In this document: one piece after another, positions 16,938 through 24,724 of the stretch
Layout of the letters: every line of letters begins with the position of its first letter
Position numbering within the stretch: the first letter of the stretch is position 1
From: DMER64 sp964542305
Lineage (GTDB): Bacteria; Bacteroidota; Bacteroidia; Bacteroidales; UBA932
DNA length: 51,331 nt
NCBI GenBank assembly: GCA_964542305.1
Contig: CAZITX010000019.1
Location: forward strand, 1 to 51,331
Reading direction: 5' to 3'
Made by a program: the position numbers and the translations under genes
Notes under the pieces: generated by a model
Told to the model about the DNA's origin: nothing
The model's database searches: none
The model's input: the letters and a program-made list of their open reading frames with translations, nothing else

Positions 16938-18431
16938 ATGTACATACATACTGTTTCTCCTTCCCCTGTAGGGCTCAAAACGTTAGAAAGGATCGTTTCC
17001 GGGGATGTCCGCCTTGAATTATCCCGGGAATCGCTGGACCGGATTGTCAGATGCAGGGAATACCTTGACGATAAAATGCGTGTTCCCGGGGAATTGATCT
17101 ACGGCGTTAATACGGGTTTTGGGGCTCTGTATAACGTAGCCATAGGGACTCGCGAACTGGAACAGCTCCAGAAAAACCTGGTCATGTCCCATGCCTGCGG
17201 GGTAGGGGCCCTGGTCCCCAGGGAAATTGTACGGTTGATGCTATTTTTAAAGATACAGTCTCTTTCTTACGGTTTTTCCGGAGTACAACCTGAAACGGTT
17301 GTGCGTCTAATGGATTTTTTCAATCAGGGAATATATCCGGTAGTTTATGAGCAGGGTTCCCTGGGCGCATCGGGGGATCTTGCCCCTTTGGCTCATTTGT
17401 CCCTGCCCCTTATAGGACTTGGGGAAGTTGATTACCAGGGACAGTGTATGACAGGTGAAGAACTGAACCGTCTGATGGGATGGGCCCCCATCAATTTACA
17501 ATCAAAGGAAGGACTGGCACTTCTGAACGGGACCCAGTTTATGTCTGCTTACGGATTGTGGTCCTTGCTGGAGGCACTGAGACTTTCAAAACAGGCCGAC
17601 ATGATCTGTGCCCTGTCTCTGGATGCATACGATGGTAGAATTGAACCTTTTACGGATGAAGTTCACCGGGTGCGTCCTCATGAAGGTCAAATAGCAACCG
17701 CAGCACAAATCCGGGAATACCTGGAGGGAAGTGAACTGATAGCCAGACATAAAGAACACGTTCAGGATCCTTATTCTTTCCGTTGTACACCTCAGGTGCA
17801 CGGGGCAACTAAAGATTGCATTGAGTATGTAACCAAGGTCCTTGTAACGGAAATGAATTCGGCAACGGACAATCCCACAGTGTTTCCCGGTCTGGACAAG
17901 ATCGTTTCTGCAGGCAATTTTCACGGACAGCCTTTGGCACTGGCCCTTGACTTCCTGGCAATTGCAATAGCTGAACTGGGGAGTATTTCTGAGCGCAGGA
18001 CCAATCAACTGGTGCTTGGCAAAAGGGGGCTGCCTCCTTTCCTGGTGGCCAAACCCGGCCTGAACAGTGGCTTTATGATCCCTCAGTATACAGCCGCATC
18101 CATTGTAAGTCAGAACAAACAATTGTGTACACCATCATGTGTTGATTCCATAGATTCTTCGCAGGCACAGGAAGATCATGTTAGTATGGGAGCCAATTCT
18201 GCCCTTAAATGCTACAGGGTGATGAATAATGTACAACGCGTATTGGCCATTGAATTATTCAATGCCTCCCAGGCACTGGAGTTCAGGAGGCCTGCCCGTA
18301 CTTCTCCACGATTGGAAAAACTGGTAACCGCTTTTCGCCGGCACGTTCCGTTTGTAGAAGATGACACCGTACTTTACCCATACATTCACAAAGCCGAAAA
18401 CTTTCTAAATAATGAGTGGTATACTGATTGA
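16938..18431 (+). CDS. hutH: Histidine ammonia-lyase
   Basis: A 497-residue ammonia-lyase that converts histidine to urocanate plus ammonia, the first step of histidine degradation. The self-forming MIO cofactor triad is Ala144-Ser145-Gly146 in GSLGASGDLAPLAHLSLPL. VMSHACGVG contains the Ser-His pair that favours histidine over tyrosine or phenylalanine, and SSQAQEDHVSMG is the second active-site signature. The length is standard and the protein is cytoplasmic. It is the first gene of a tightly packed operon; hutI starts 20 bases before its stop. Confidence 0.95.
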   Translation: MYIHTVSPSPVGLKTLERIVSGDVRLELSRESLDRIVRCREYLDDKMRVPGELIYGVNTGFGALYNVAIGTRELEQLQKNLVMSHACGVGALVPREIVRLMLFLKIQSLSYGFSGVQPETVVRLMDFFNQGIYPVVYEQGSLGASGDLAPLAHLSLPLIGLGEVDYQGQCMTGEELNRLMGWAPINLQSKEGLALLNGTQFMSAYGLWSLLEALRLSKQADMICALSLDAYDGRIEPFTDEVHRVRPHEGQIATAAQIREYLEGSELIARHKEHVQDPYSFRCTPQVHGATKDCIEYVTKVLVTEMNSATDNPTVFPGLDKIVSAGNFHGQPLALALDFLAIAIAELGSISERRTNQLVLGKRGLPPFLVAKPGLNSGFMIPQYTAASIVSQNKQLCTPSCVDSIDSSQAQEDHVSMGANSALKCYRVMNNVQRVLAIELFNASQALEFRRPARTSPRLEKLVTAFRRHVPFVEDDTVLYPYIHKAENFLNNEWYTD

Positions 18432-19680
18432 AAATATTAAGCAACTCGTACAGGTAAGGCAAGCTGCACAAGACAAAGACCGCCCGTTTTGTGCCGGAAC
18501 AGAAATGGACCGGCTCCCGTGTCTGGATAATGCGTGGCTGTACATCAAAGACGGTCTGATAGACGGATTCGGTCCTATGGATGCATGTCCCTACAAGGAG
18601 GATGTCCCTGTTGGGACAAAGATCATAGATGCTACCGGACGGTGTGTCTTTCCCTCGTTTTGCGACTGTCATACCCATCTTGTGTTTGCAGGCAGCCGTG
18701 AACAGGAGTTCTCAGACAAGATCCGCGGACTGTCCTACAGGGAAATTGCGGCACGCGGAGGCGGGATCCTGAACTCGGCAAGTCTGCTTCAAAATACCAC
18801 TGAAGATGAATTGTACCGCCAGACTCTTGAACGGGCCAAAGAACTGATCCGTTTTGGCACAGGTGCCGTCGAGATCAAAAGCGGCTATGGACTTACTGTG
18901 GAAGATGAACTGAAAATGTTGCGGGTGGTTCGCAGAATAGCAGAAGAAACGCCATTGACGGTGAAAGCCACTTTTTTGGGAGCTCATGCCGTTCCTCAGG
19001 AATATAAAGGCAGGCAGACTGAATACGTAGATCTTATTGTGAAAGAAATGATCCCCAGGGTGGCAGAGGAAAACCTGGCTCAGTATGTAGACGTTTTTTG
19101 TGAAACGGGATTTTTTACCGTTGCCGATACGGAAAGAATTTTCAATGCAGCCCTGAAACACGGATTACGTCCCAAAGCACATGCCAATCAAATGGATTTT
19201 TCAGGAGGTGTACAAACGGGGGTGGCTTACGGGGCAATAACGGTGGATCACCTGGAACACACCGGTCCTGAAGAATGGGATATTCTGACCGGTTCAGACA
19301 CCATGCCCGTATTGCTTCCGGGGTCAACTTTCTACCTGGAGATGGATTATGCACCCGCCCGGGAAATGATATCCCGGGGGTTGCCCGTAACACTGGCTTC
19401 CAATTACAATCCGGGGTCCTGTCCTGCGGGAAACCTCCAGTTCATGATGCTGCTGGCCTGTCTGAAAATGAAAATGACCCCGGCAGAAGCGGTCAATGCC
19501 GTCACGCTTAACGGGGCACATGCTATGGATCTTTCTTTCAACCTGGGATCCATAGCCGTGGGTAAAATGGGCAATGTGTTTATAACAAAACCCATACCTT
19601 CGTATGAGTTTTTTATTTATGCATTTACAAGTCCTTTAGTAGAAACAACCATTTTGAACGGAATAATTACAGAATTATGA
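18412..19680 (+). CDS. hutI: Imidazolonepropionase
   Basis: A 422-residue amidohydrolase that opens imidazolone propionate to N-formimino-glutamate, the third step of histidine degradation. Metal-binding motifs are CDCHTHLVFAG near residue 85, LGAHAVPQEYKG, KAHANQMDFSGG and VDHLEHTG. The long N-terminal region, including a ~20-residue insertion after VRQAAQDKD, is usual for Bacteroidota HutI. The ATG overlaps the 3' end of hutH by 20 bases, and the stop shares ATGA with the next gene, so the proteins are probably made by coupled translation. Confidence 0.95.
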   Translation: MSGILIENIKQLVQVRQAAQDKDRPFCAGTEMDRLPCLDNAWLYIKDGLIDGFGPMDACPYKEDVPVGTKIIDATGRCVFPSFCDCHTHLVFAGSREQEFSDKIRGLSYREIAARGGGILNSASLLQNTTEDELYRQTLERAKELIRFGTGAVEIKSGYGLTVEDELKMLRVVRRIAEETPLTVKATFLGAHAVPQEYKGRQTEYVDLIVKEMIPRVAEENLAQYVDVFCETGFFTVADTERIFNAALKHGLRPKAHANQMDFSGGVQTGVAYGAITVDHLEHTGPEEWDILTGSDTMPVLLPGSTFYLEMDYAPAREMISRGLPVTLASNYNPGSCPAGNLQFMMLLACLKMKMTPAEAVNAVTLNGAHAMDLSFNLGSIAVGKMGNVFITKPIPSYEFFIYAFTSPLVETTILNGIITEL

Positions 19681-20336
19681 TTTTTTCAGTATCACAACAA
19701 TTTACAACTTTATTGGGATTATTGACCATAGCACCTTCCGGCCACGGAGCCGTCTGTTTTATGCTGGAAGAAACGATCATTTATGTAGATCCCTATTCGG
19801 CAACAACAGATTACAGTGAGTATCCCAAAGCCGACATTATCTTTTTTACACACGATCACCAGGATCATTACGATGTGAAAGCCCTGGAACATCTGGTTAC
19901 CCCTCAGACCGTTTTTGTGGGTCCGGAATGTATGGAAGAGCATATAAAACTGGAAAAAACACTCAGAAACGGAGATTCTTATACCTGGAGAGGGATTGAA
20001 ATAAAAGCTGTTCCGGCCTATAACATCATCAACAAAAGACAGGACGGAAATCCATTCCATCCCAAAGGCTACGGAAACGGCTATATTTTCACTTTCGGGG
20101 ATTTTCGGGTATATATTGCAGGCGACACCGAATTAATACCGGAAATGGCAACGTACGGACCGGTAGATGTAGCCGTTTTACCCAAAAACCTGCCCTATAC
20201 CATGAGTGACGAACAATTCGTTCTGGCCGTCAAAGAGCTGGGAGCCCCGGTGGTGTATCCGGTTCATTATTTTGAACTGGATAAGGAAAAACTGGAAAAG
20301 GCGGTTGGGGATGATGTGAAACTTATTTACCAATGA
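19677..20336 (+). CDS. Metallo-beta-lactamase-fold hydrolase (UlaG/UPF0173-like) inside the hut operon
   Basis: A 219-residue MBL-fold protein. Metal motifs are THDHQDHYD (HxHxDH), the Asp in IAGDTEL and the His in VYPVHYF, so the site appears complete. The core resembles the UlaG/UPF0173 branch, which includes lactonases and other hydrolases. The first ~20 residues are mildly hydrophobic but do not form a clear signal peptide. It overlaps hutI by four bases (ATGA) and ends four bases before ftcD, so it is an integral member of the operon, yet it has no assigned step in the classical Hut pathway. Confidence 0.8.
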   Translation: MIFSVSQQFTTLLGLLTIAPSGHGAVCFMLEETIIYVDPYSATTDYSEYPKADIIFFTHDHQDHYDVKALEHLVTPQTVFVGPECMEEHIKLEKTLRNGDSYTWRGIEIKAVPAYNIINKRQDGNPFHPKGYGNGYIFTFGDFRVYIAGDTELIPEMATYGPVDVAVLPKNLPYTMSDEQFVLAVKELGAPVVYPVHYFELDKEKLEKAVGDDVKLIYQ

Positions 20337-20340
20337 TACT

Positions 20341-22008
20341 ATGAAAAGAATATTGGAATGTGTCCCGAATTTTTCCGAAGGAAGGGATAAGAAGGTCATT
20401 GCCCGCATAGCCGATGCCATATCTGTAGTGGAAGGCGTGAAGTTATTGAATGTTGATCCGGGAGTGGCAACGAACCGTACCGTTATTACTTTTGCCGGGG
20501 ATCCCGATGCTGTGGTTGAAGCCGCATTTCAGGCAATCAAAACGGCTGCCGGATCCATTGATATGAGAAAGCATAATGGCGAACATCCCCGAATAGGAGC
20601 AACTGATGTTTGTCCGCTGATCCCTGTTTCCGGTGTAACAATGGAAGAAACCGTTGAATATGTAAGGGAGCTGGCCCGCAGGGTGGGAGAAGAATTGGAG
20701 ATTCCCGTATATTGTTACGAAGAGGCTGCATTTACTGATAAACGCAAGAATCTGGCGGTGTGCCGGTCGGGAGAATACGAAGGATTACAGGCGAAACTCA
20801 AAGATCCCGAATGGAAACCGGATTTCGGCCCTGCCGCATTTACAGAGCGGACAGCTTCTACCGGGTTAACTGTTATAGGTGCCCGCGATTTTTTGATAGC
20901 AGTTAATTTTAACCTCAATACAACATCGGTCCGCAGGGCAAACGCCGTATCGTTTGATGTGCGCGAAAAAGGACGGAAAGTCATTACGGACGGAAAAGAA
21001 ACCTGGCAACCCGGCACCCTTAAGCATTGTAAAGCCATAGGATGGTTTATCAAGGAGTACGGTATTGCCCAGGTCTCCATGAACCTTACCAACATCCGGG
21101 TCACTCCTTTACACGTGGCTTTTGACGAGGTATGCGATAAGGCGGCCCGGCGCGGAATGCGGGTTACCGGAACAGAGCTGGTGGGACTGGTTCCTAAAAA
21201 CGCGCTGGTGGATGCCGGAAAGTATTTCTTAAAAAAACAACAACGATCCCTGGGCCTGCCGGAAGAAGAAATTATTAGGATCGCCATAAAATCTATGGGT
21301 TTGGAAGATTTGGGACCATTTGATCCGAAAACCAAAATCCTGGAATATTTTTTGGAAGAGAAAACTGCCGAAAAAAGCCTTTGTGCTTATACCTGCAGGG
21401 AATTCGCACTGGAAACGGCCTCCGAATCACCGGCTCCGGGTGGTGGTTCTGTTTCAGCATATATGGGAGCCTTGGGAGCCTCGCTGGGAACGATGGTGGC
21501 CAATCTTTCCTCGCACAAACGCGGCTGGGATGAAAAATGGGAGTATTTTTCCCTTTGGGCCGAGAAGGGGCAGGTGCTTCTTGCCGAGTTGCTTCACCTG
21601 GTGGATGAAGATACGCAATCTTACAACAAAGTTATGGAAGCTTTTTCCCTTCCCCGGAACACCGGGGAAGAAAAAGATATACGGGCAGCTGCCATTGAAC
21701 AGGCAACTTTGTATGCGGCACAGGTGCCTTTGACAACCATGAAAACCGCCTTAGGTGTTTTTGATATCCTGGAAGCCATGATAGAGGAAGGAAATCCCAA
21801 TTCGGTTACGGATGCCGGAGTAGGTGCCCCCGCCATACTTGCAGCCGTCAAGGGAGGATACCTGAACGTTTTGATAAATGTTTCCGGCCTGAAGGATCAG
21901 AAGAAAGCTTTATCTTTGAAGGAAGAAGCTCACAAGATCCTGGATCTTGCAAAAGAACGGGAGAACAATCTCTGGGGGAAAGTAATCTTAAAAATACATA
22001 AATCATGA
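20341..22008 (+). CDS. ftcD: Bifunctional glutamate formiminotransferase / formimidoyltetrahydrofolate cyclodeaminase
   Basis: A 555-residue fusion. Residues ~1-320 are the formiminotransferase, with ECVPNFSEGRD at the start and HNGEHPRIGATDVCP carrying the catalytic His. Residues ~350-555 are the cyclodeaminase, with SPAPGGGSVSAYMGALGASL. It would move the formimino group from formiminoglutamate to tetrahydrofolate and deaminate it, yielding glutamate, ammonia and methenyl-THF, the final steps of histidine catabolism. The architecture equals animal FTCD and other Bacteroidota enzymes. It shares ATGA with the downstream nitroreductase. Confidence 0.95.
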   Translation: MKRILECVPNFSEGRDKKVIARIADAISVVEGVKLLNVDPGVATNRTVITFAGDPDAVVEAAFQAIKTAAGSIDMRKHNGEHPRIGATDVCPLIPVSGVTMEETVEYVRELARRVGEELEIPVYCYEEAAFTDKRKNLAVCRSGEYEGLQAKLKDPEWKPDFGPAAFTERTASTGLTVIGARDFLIAVNFNLNTTSVRRANAVSFDVREKGRKVITDGKETWQPGTLKHCKAIGWFIKEYGIAQVSMNLTNIRVTPLHVAFDEVCDKAARRGMRVTGTELVGLVPKNALVDAGKYFLKKQQRSLGLPEEEIIRIAIKSMGLEDLGPFDPKTKILEYFLEEKTAEKSLCAYTCREFALETASESPAPGGGSVSAYMGALGASLGTMVANLSSHKRGWDEKWEYFSLWAEKGQVLLAELLHLVDEDTQSYNKVMEAFSLPRNTGEEKDIRAAAIEQATLYAAQVPLTTMKTALGVFDILEAMIEEGNPNSVTDAGVGAPAILAAVKGGYLNVLINVSGLKDQKKALSLKEEAHKILDLAKERENNLWGKVILKIHKS

Positions 22009-22628
22009 AATTTTTATTTGTTTTACTGATGATAAATTTGTCTTTTGGCATCACTAATGCTCAGGATATAAAACTTCCCGAACCATCCAAAACGGGAGGA
22101 ATGCCTTTAATGGAAGCTTTAGACCGCAGGCAAAGCGTAAGGGAAATGTCCGGTCAGGAGATTCCGCTACACACCTTGTCAAACCTGTTATGGGCCGCCC
22201 AGGGAGTGAACAGGGAAGACGGAAAACGGACTGCGCCTTCCGCAATGAATATGCAGGAAATTGACGTGTATGTTTTTACGTCCCGGGCCGTTTATCTGTA
22301 TATTCCCGGTGAGCATATGCTAAAACATCTTGTTGAGGGGGATTACAGGGAGGAAACCGTCCTGCAGCCCTATGCCCAAAAAGCCCCGCTAATTCTGGTT
22401 TATGTGGCCAATTATGAAAAAATGCAGCGACTTGATCAGGAACAAAAAGATTTTTACGGTGCTGCAGACGCTGCTTTCATAAGTCAGAACGTGTACCTTT
22501 TTTGTGCACAGGAAAAGCTCAACACGGTTGTACTGGGTATGATCAGCCGGGAGGATATCAAGGAAAGAATTGGTTTTAACGGGAAAGCCCCGTTGGGTCA
22601 GGTCATAGGTTATCCTATACCCCGCTGA
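22005..22628 (+). CDS. Exported nitroreductase-family protein (SagB/ThcOx-like)
   Basis: A 207-residue FMN nitroreductase-family protein with a signal peptide ending SFGITNAQ. Family features are ALDRRQSVREM (FMN phosphate contact), LLWAAQGVNRE and TAPSAMNMQ near residue 80, and a C-terminal LGQVIGYP. The SagB-type core is short and resembles proteins annotated as SagB/ThcOx dehydrogenases. Cytoplasmic location is the rule for nitroreductases, so the signal peptide is odd. It overlaps ftcD by four bases (ATGA) and so belongs to the hut operon. Its 3' end overlaps the convergent SDR gene by 14 bases. Confidence 0.8.
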   Translation: MKFLFVLLMINLSFGITNAQDIKLPEPSKTGGMPLMEALDRRQSVREMSGQEIPLHTLSNLLWAAQGVNREDGKRTAPSAMNMQEIDVYVFTSRAVYLYIPGEHMLKHLVEGDYREETVLQPYAQKAPLILVYVANYEKMQRLDQEQKDFYGAADAAFISQNVYLFCAQEKLNTVVLGMISREDIKERIGFNGKAPLGQVIGYPIPR

Positions 22629-23430
22629 AAGAACTGAAACCTCCGTCAACAGGCAATACTACACCGGTGATAAAACTGGCCTCGTTTGAACACAGGAATT
22701 GAACGGCACCATTGAGTTCCGTTATATCGCCAAACCGTTTCATGGGGGTACGGGCCAGTACCTTGCGGCTTCTTTCGGTAAGGCTTCCGTCGGGATTCAG
22801 CAAGACGGCCCGGTTCTGGTCGCCTATGAAGAATCCGGGGGCAATGGCGTTAACCCGAATTTTTTCACTGAATTTCAAAGCCATCTCCATGGCCATCCAT
22901 TGAGTAAAGTTTATGATGCCTGTTTTTGCCACTGAATAACCCAACACGCGGGTAATGGCAGAGTAGGCGGCCATGGATGAAATGTTAATGACAGAACCGG
23001 ATCCCTTTTCAGCCATAATCTTTCCCACTGCAAGGGTAGGATAAACGGTTCCGTTCAGGTTCAGATCGGTGACTTTTTTCCAGTCCTCAATGTCCATATC
23101 AAATACAGTCTGGTCTTCCCTGAGCGTTGCTCCGGGAAGGTTTCCTCCTGCTACATTGATCAGGATATCTATGGTGCCCCATTTTTCCACGATCTCTCCG
23201 GTTGTTTTTTTTAGTTTTTCATAATCAAGCACATCGCTTACAAAACCCACGGCTTCCCCTCCCGATGAACGCAATAGTTCCACTATTACGTCAAGTTGTT
23301 CTTTGCGGATGTCCAGGGCAGCGACTTTGGCTCCCTGGAGGGCAAAATGTTTTGCAAGACTTCCTCCAAGTACCCCGCCGGCTCCGGTTATTACCGCTAC
23401 CTTGTCTTTGATGCTGAAAGTTGTTTCCAT
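22615..23430 (-). CDS. SDR-family D-mannonate oxidoreductase (fructuronate reductase) candidate
   Basis: A 271-residue short-chain dehydrogenase. The nucleotide motif is TGAGGVLGG, the NAG equivalent is NVAGG, and the catalytic residues are Ser151/152, Tyr165 and Lys169 (YSVAK). The C-terminus PVDGGFSSFSGV is typical of the Bacteroidota SDRs found beside uxuA, which interconvert D-fructuronate and D-mannonate in place of classical UxuB. It follows uxuA by 15 bases in the same direction and is presumably cotranscribed. Activity is inferred from family and neighbour. Confidence 0.85.
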   Translation of the reverse strand: METTFSIKDKVAVITGAGGVLGGSLAKHFALQGAKVAALDIRKEQLDVIVELLRSSGGEAVGFVSDVLDYEKLKKTTGEIVEKWGTIDILINVAGGNLPGATLREDQTVFDMDIEDWKKVTDLNLNGTVYPTLAVGKIMAEKGSGSVINISSMAAYSAITRVLGYSVAKTGIINFTQWMAMEMALKFSEKIRVNAIAPGFFIGDQNRAVLLNPDGSLTERSRKVLARTPMKRFGDITELNGAVQFLCSNEASFITGVVLPVDGGFSSFSGV

Positions 23431-23445
23431 TATATCGTTAGGTTT

Positions 23446-24648
23446 TTAGTTATTAAGATGCTTGATAGCTACGATCATACCAGACAATTCTGCCAGAGCT
23501 TTCATTCTGCCGTAGAAAGAGTATCCCGGATTGTATATATTGTTATCAATGTCGGATAACATGAGAGGACCGTGATCGGGACGCATGGGGATCGGATAAC
23601 TGCCGGGATCTTCTTTTCTCCTTCGTTTTTCTTCTTCCAGGAATATCCGGATTACTTCCACCAGGTGTCCGCGTCCTGAAAGGTGGTCTGCCTCGGCAAA
23701 ATTTTTGTTTTCAGAAACATCGGTGCTTCTCAAGTGTACAAAATGGGTCCGTTTGGCGTAACGGGCAGCCAATGCGGGAACGTCGTTGTGCAATCCCGAA
23801 CTAAGCGAACCGGCACAGAATGTCAAACCGTTTTGCGGAATATCTACCGAAGCCAGCAACCAGTCCACATCTTCCTGCCCGGTTACTATGCGGGGCAAAC
23901 CCAGTACGGGAAACGGGGGATCGTCGGGATGGATACACATACGTATATTTTTTTTAACCAGCACAGGGGCGATGGCTGACATAAAACGTTCAAAATGATC
24001 TCTCAGCTGTTTTTTGTCCACACCCCGGTAACGAGCCAGTAACTTTTTGAATAATACTACCGGCTGCTTGTCTTTTTCCGAAAAATTCCCGCTTACAAAT
24101 CCCTGTGTCTTTATTATGATATTATTGATTAGATTATCTTCTTCCGTAGGAGTGATTGCCTTACGTATCGCGTCTATTTCCAGGAGGATACTTTCGGGAT
24201 AATCCTTAAGGGCCCCTTCCCTATGTAATATGTAATGGTCAAAGTAGGCAAATTTAGCATAATCAAAATACAATGAAAGCGTTCCGTCCGGATTGGGTCT
24301 GTACAGATCGGTACGTATCCAGTCAATGACGGGCATGAAATTATAGCAAACGGTATGGATTCCTTCCATTGCCAGGTTTTCCAGTGAAGTACAATAATTT
24401 CTCAGATGCCTGTCAGACTCTCCGGATGCCAGTTTAATGTCCTCGGTGACCGGAAGGCTTTCCACCACCGACCATCTGAGTCCTTCGGATTCAATCATAT
24501 GCTTCCTTTTCTGAATTTCATGCCTGCTCCAGATTTCCCCGTTGGGAATGTGATGCAAAGCAGTCACAATACCTTCCACTCCAATTTGTTTAAGGTGTTT
24601 CAGGGGAATACTATCACCGGGGCCAAACCACCGCCATGTTTTTTCCAT
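23446..24648 (-). CDS. uxuA: Mannonate dehydratase
   Basis: A 400-residue UxuA that dehydrates D-mannonate to 2-keto-3-deoxy-D-gluconate. The N-terminus KTWRWFGPGDSIPL and the metal/active-site segment CIHPDDPPFPVLGLPRI are diagnostic, as is MRPDHGPLM near the C-terminus. It is cytoplasmic. It is transcribed away from the GH3 gene from a shared 76-base region, so glucuronate catabolism and xylan side-chain removal sit back to back. Uronate isomerase (uxaC) and the KDG kinase/aldolase genes are not in the window. Confidence 0.95.
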   Translation of the reverse strand: MEKTWRWFGPGDSIPLKHLKQIGVEGIVTALHHIPNGEIWSRHEIQKRKHMIESEGLRWSVVESLPVTEDIKLASGESDRHLRNYCTSLENLAMEGIHTVCYNFMPVIDWIRTDLYRPNPDGTLSLYFDYAKFAYFDHYILHREGALKDYPESILLEIDAIRKAITPTEEDNLINNIIIKTQGFVSGNFSEKDKQPVVLFKKLLARYRGVDKKQLRDHFERFMSAIAPVLVKKNIRMCIHPDDPPFPVLGLPRIVTGQEDVDWLLASVDIPQNGLTFCAGSLSSGLHNDVPALAARYAKRTHFVHLRSTDVSENKNFAEADHLSGRGHLVEVIRIFLEEEKRRRKEDPGSYPIPMRPDHGPLMLSDIDNNIYNPGYSFYGRMKALAELSGMIVAIKHLNN

Positions 24649-24665
24649 AATGATTTATATTATAG

Positions 24666-24673
24666 CAAAAATA
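24666..24673 (-). promoter_or_regulatory. -7 promoter element of uxuA
   Basis: TATTTTTG on the minus strand matches TAnnTTTG, 17 bases before the uxuA ATG. Confidence 0.5.
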
Positions 24674-24710
24674 CGTAAATATATCCGGCGTGTCATCAGG
24701 TAACTTTAGT

Positions 24711-24718
24711 TATCTTTG
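24711..24718 (+). promoter_or_regulatory. -7 promoter element of the xylan-debranching operon
   Basis: TATCTTTG, six bases before the GH3 ATG at 24725. This is one of several cases where the start codon would be at or near the first transcribed base. Confidence 0.55.
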
Positions 24719-24724
24719 AACATT

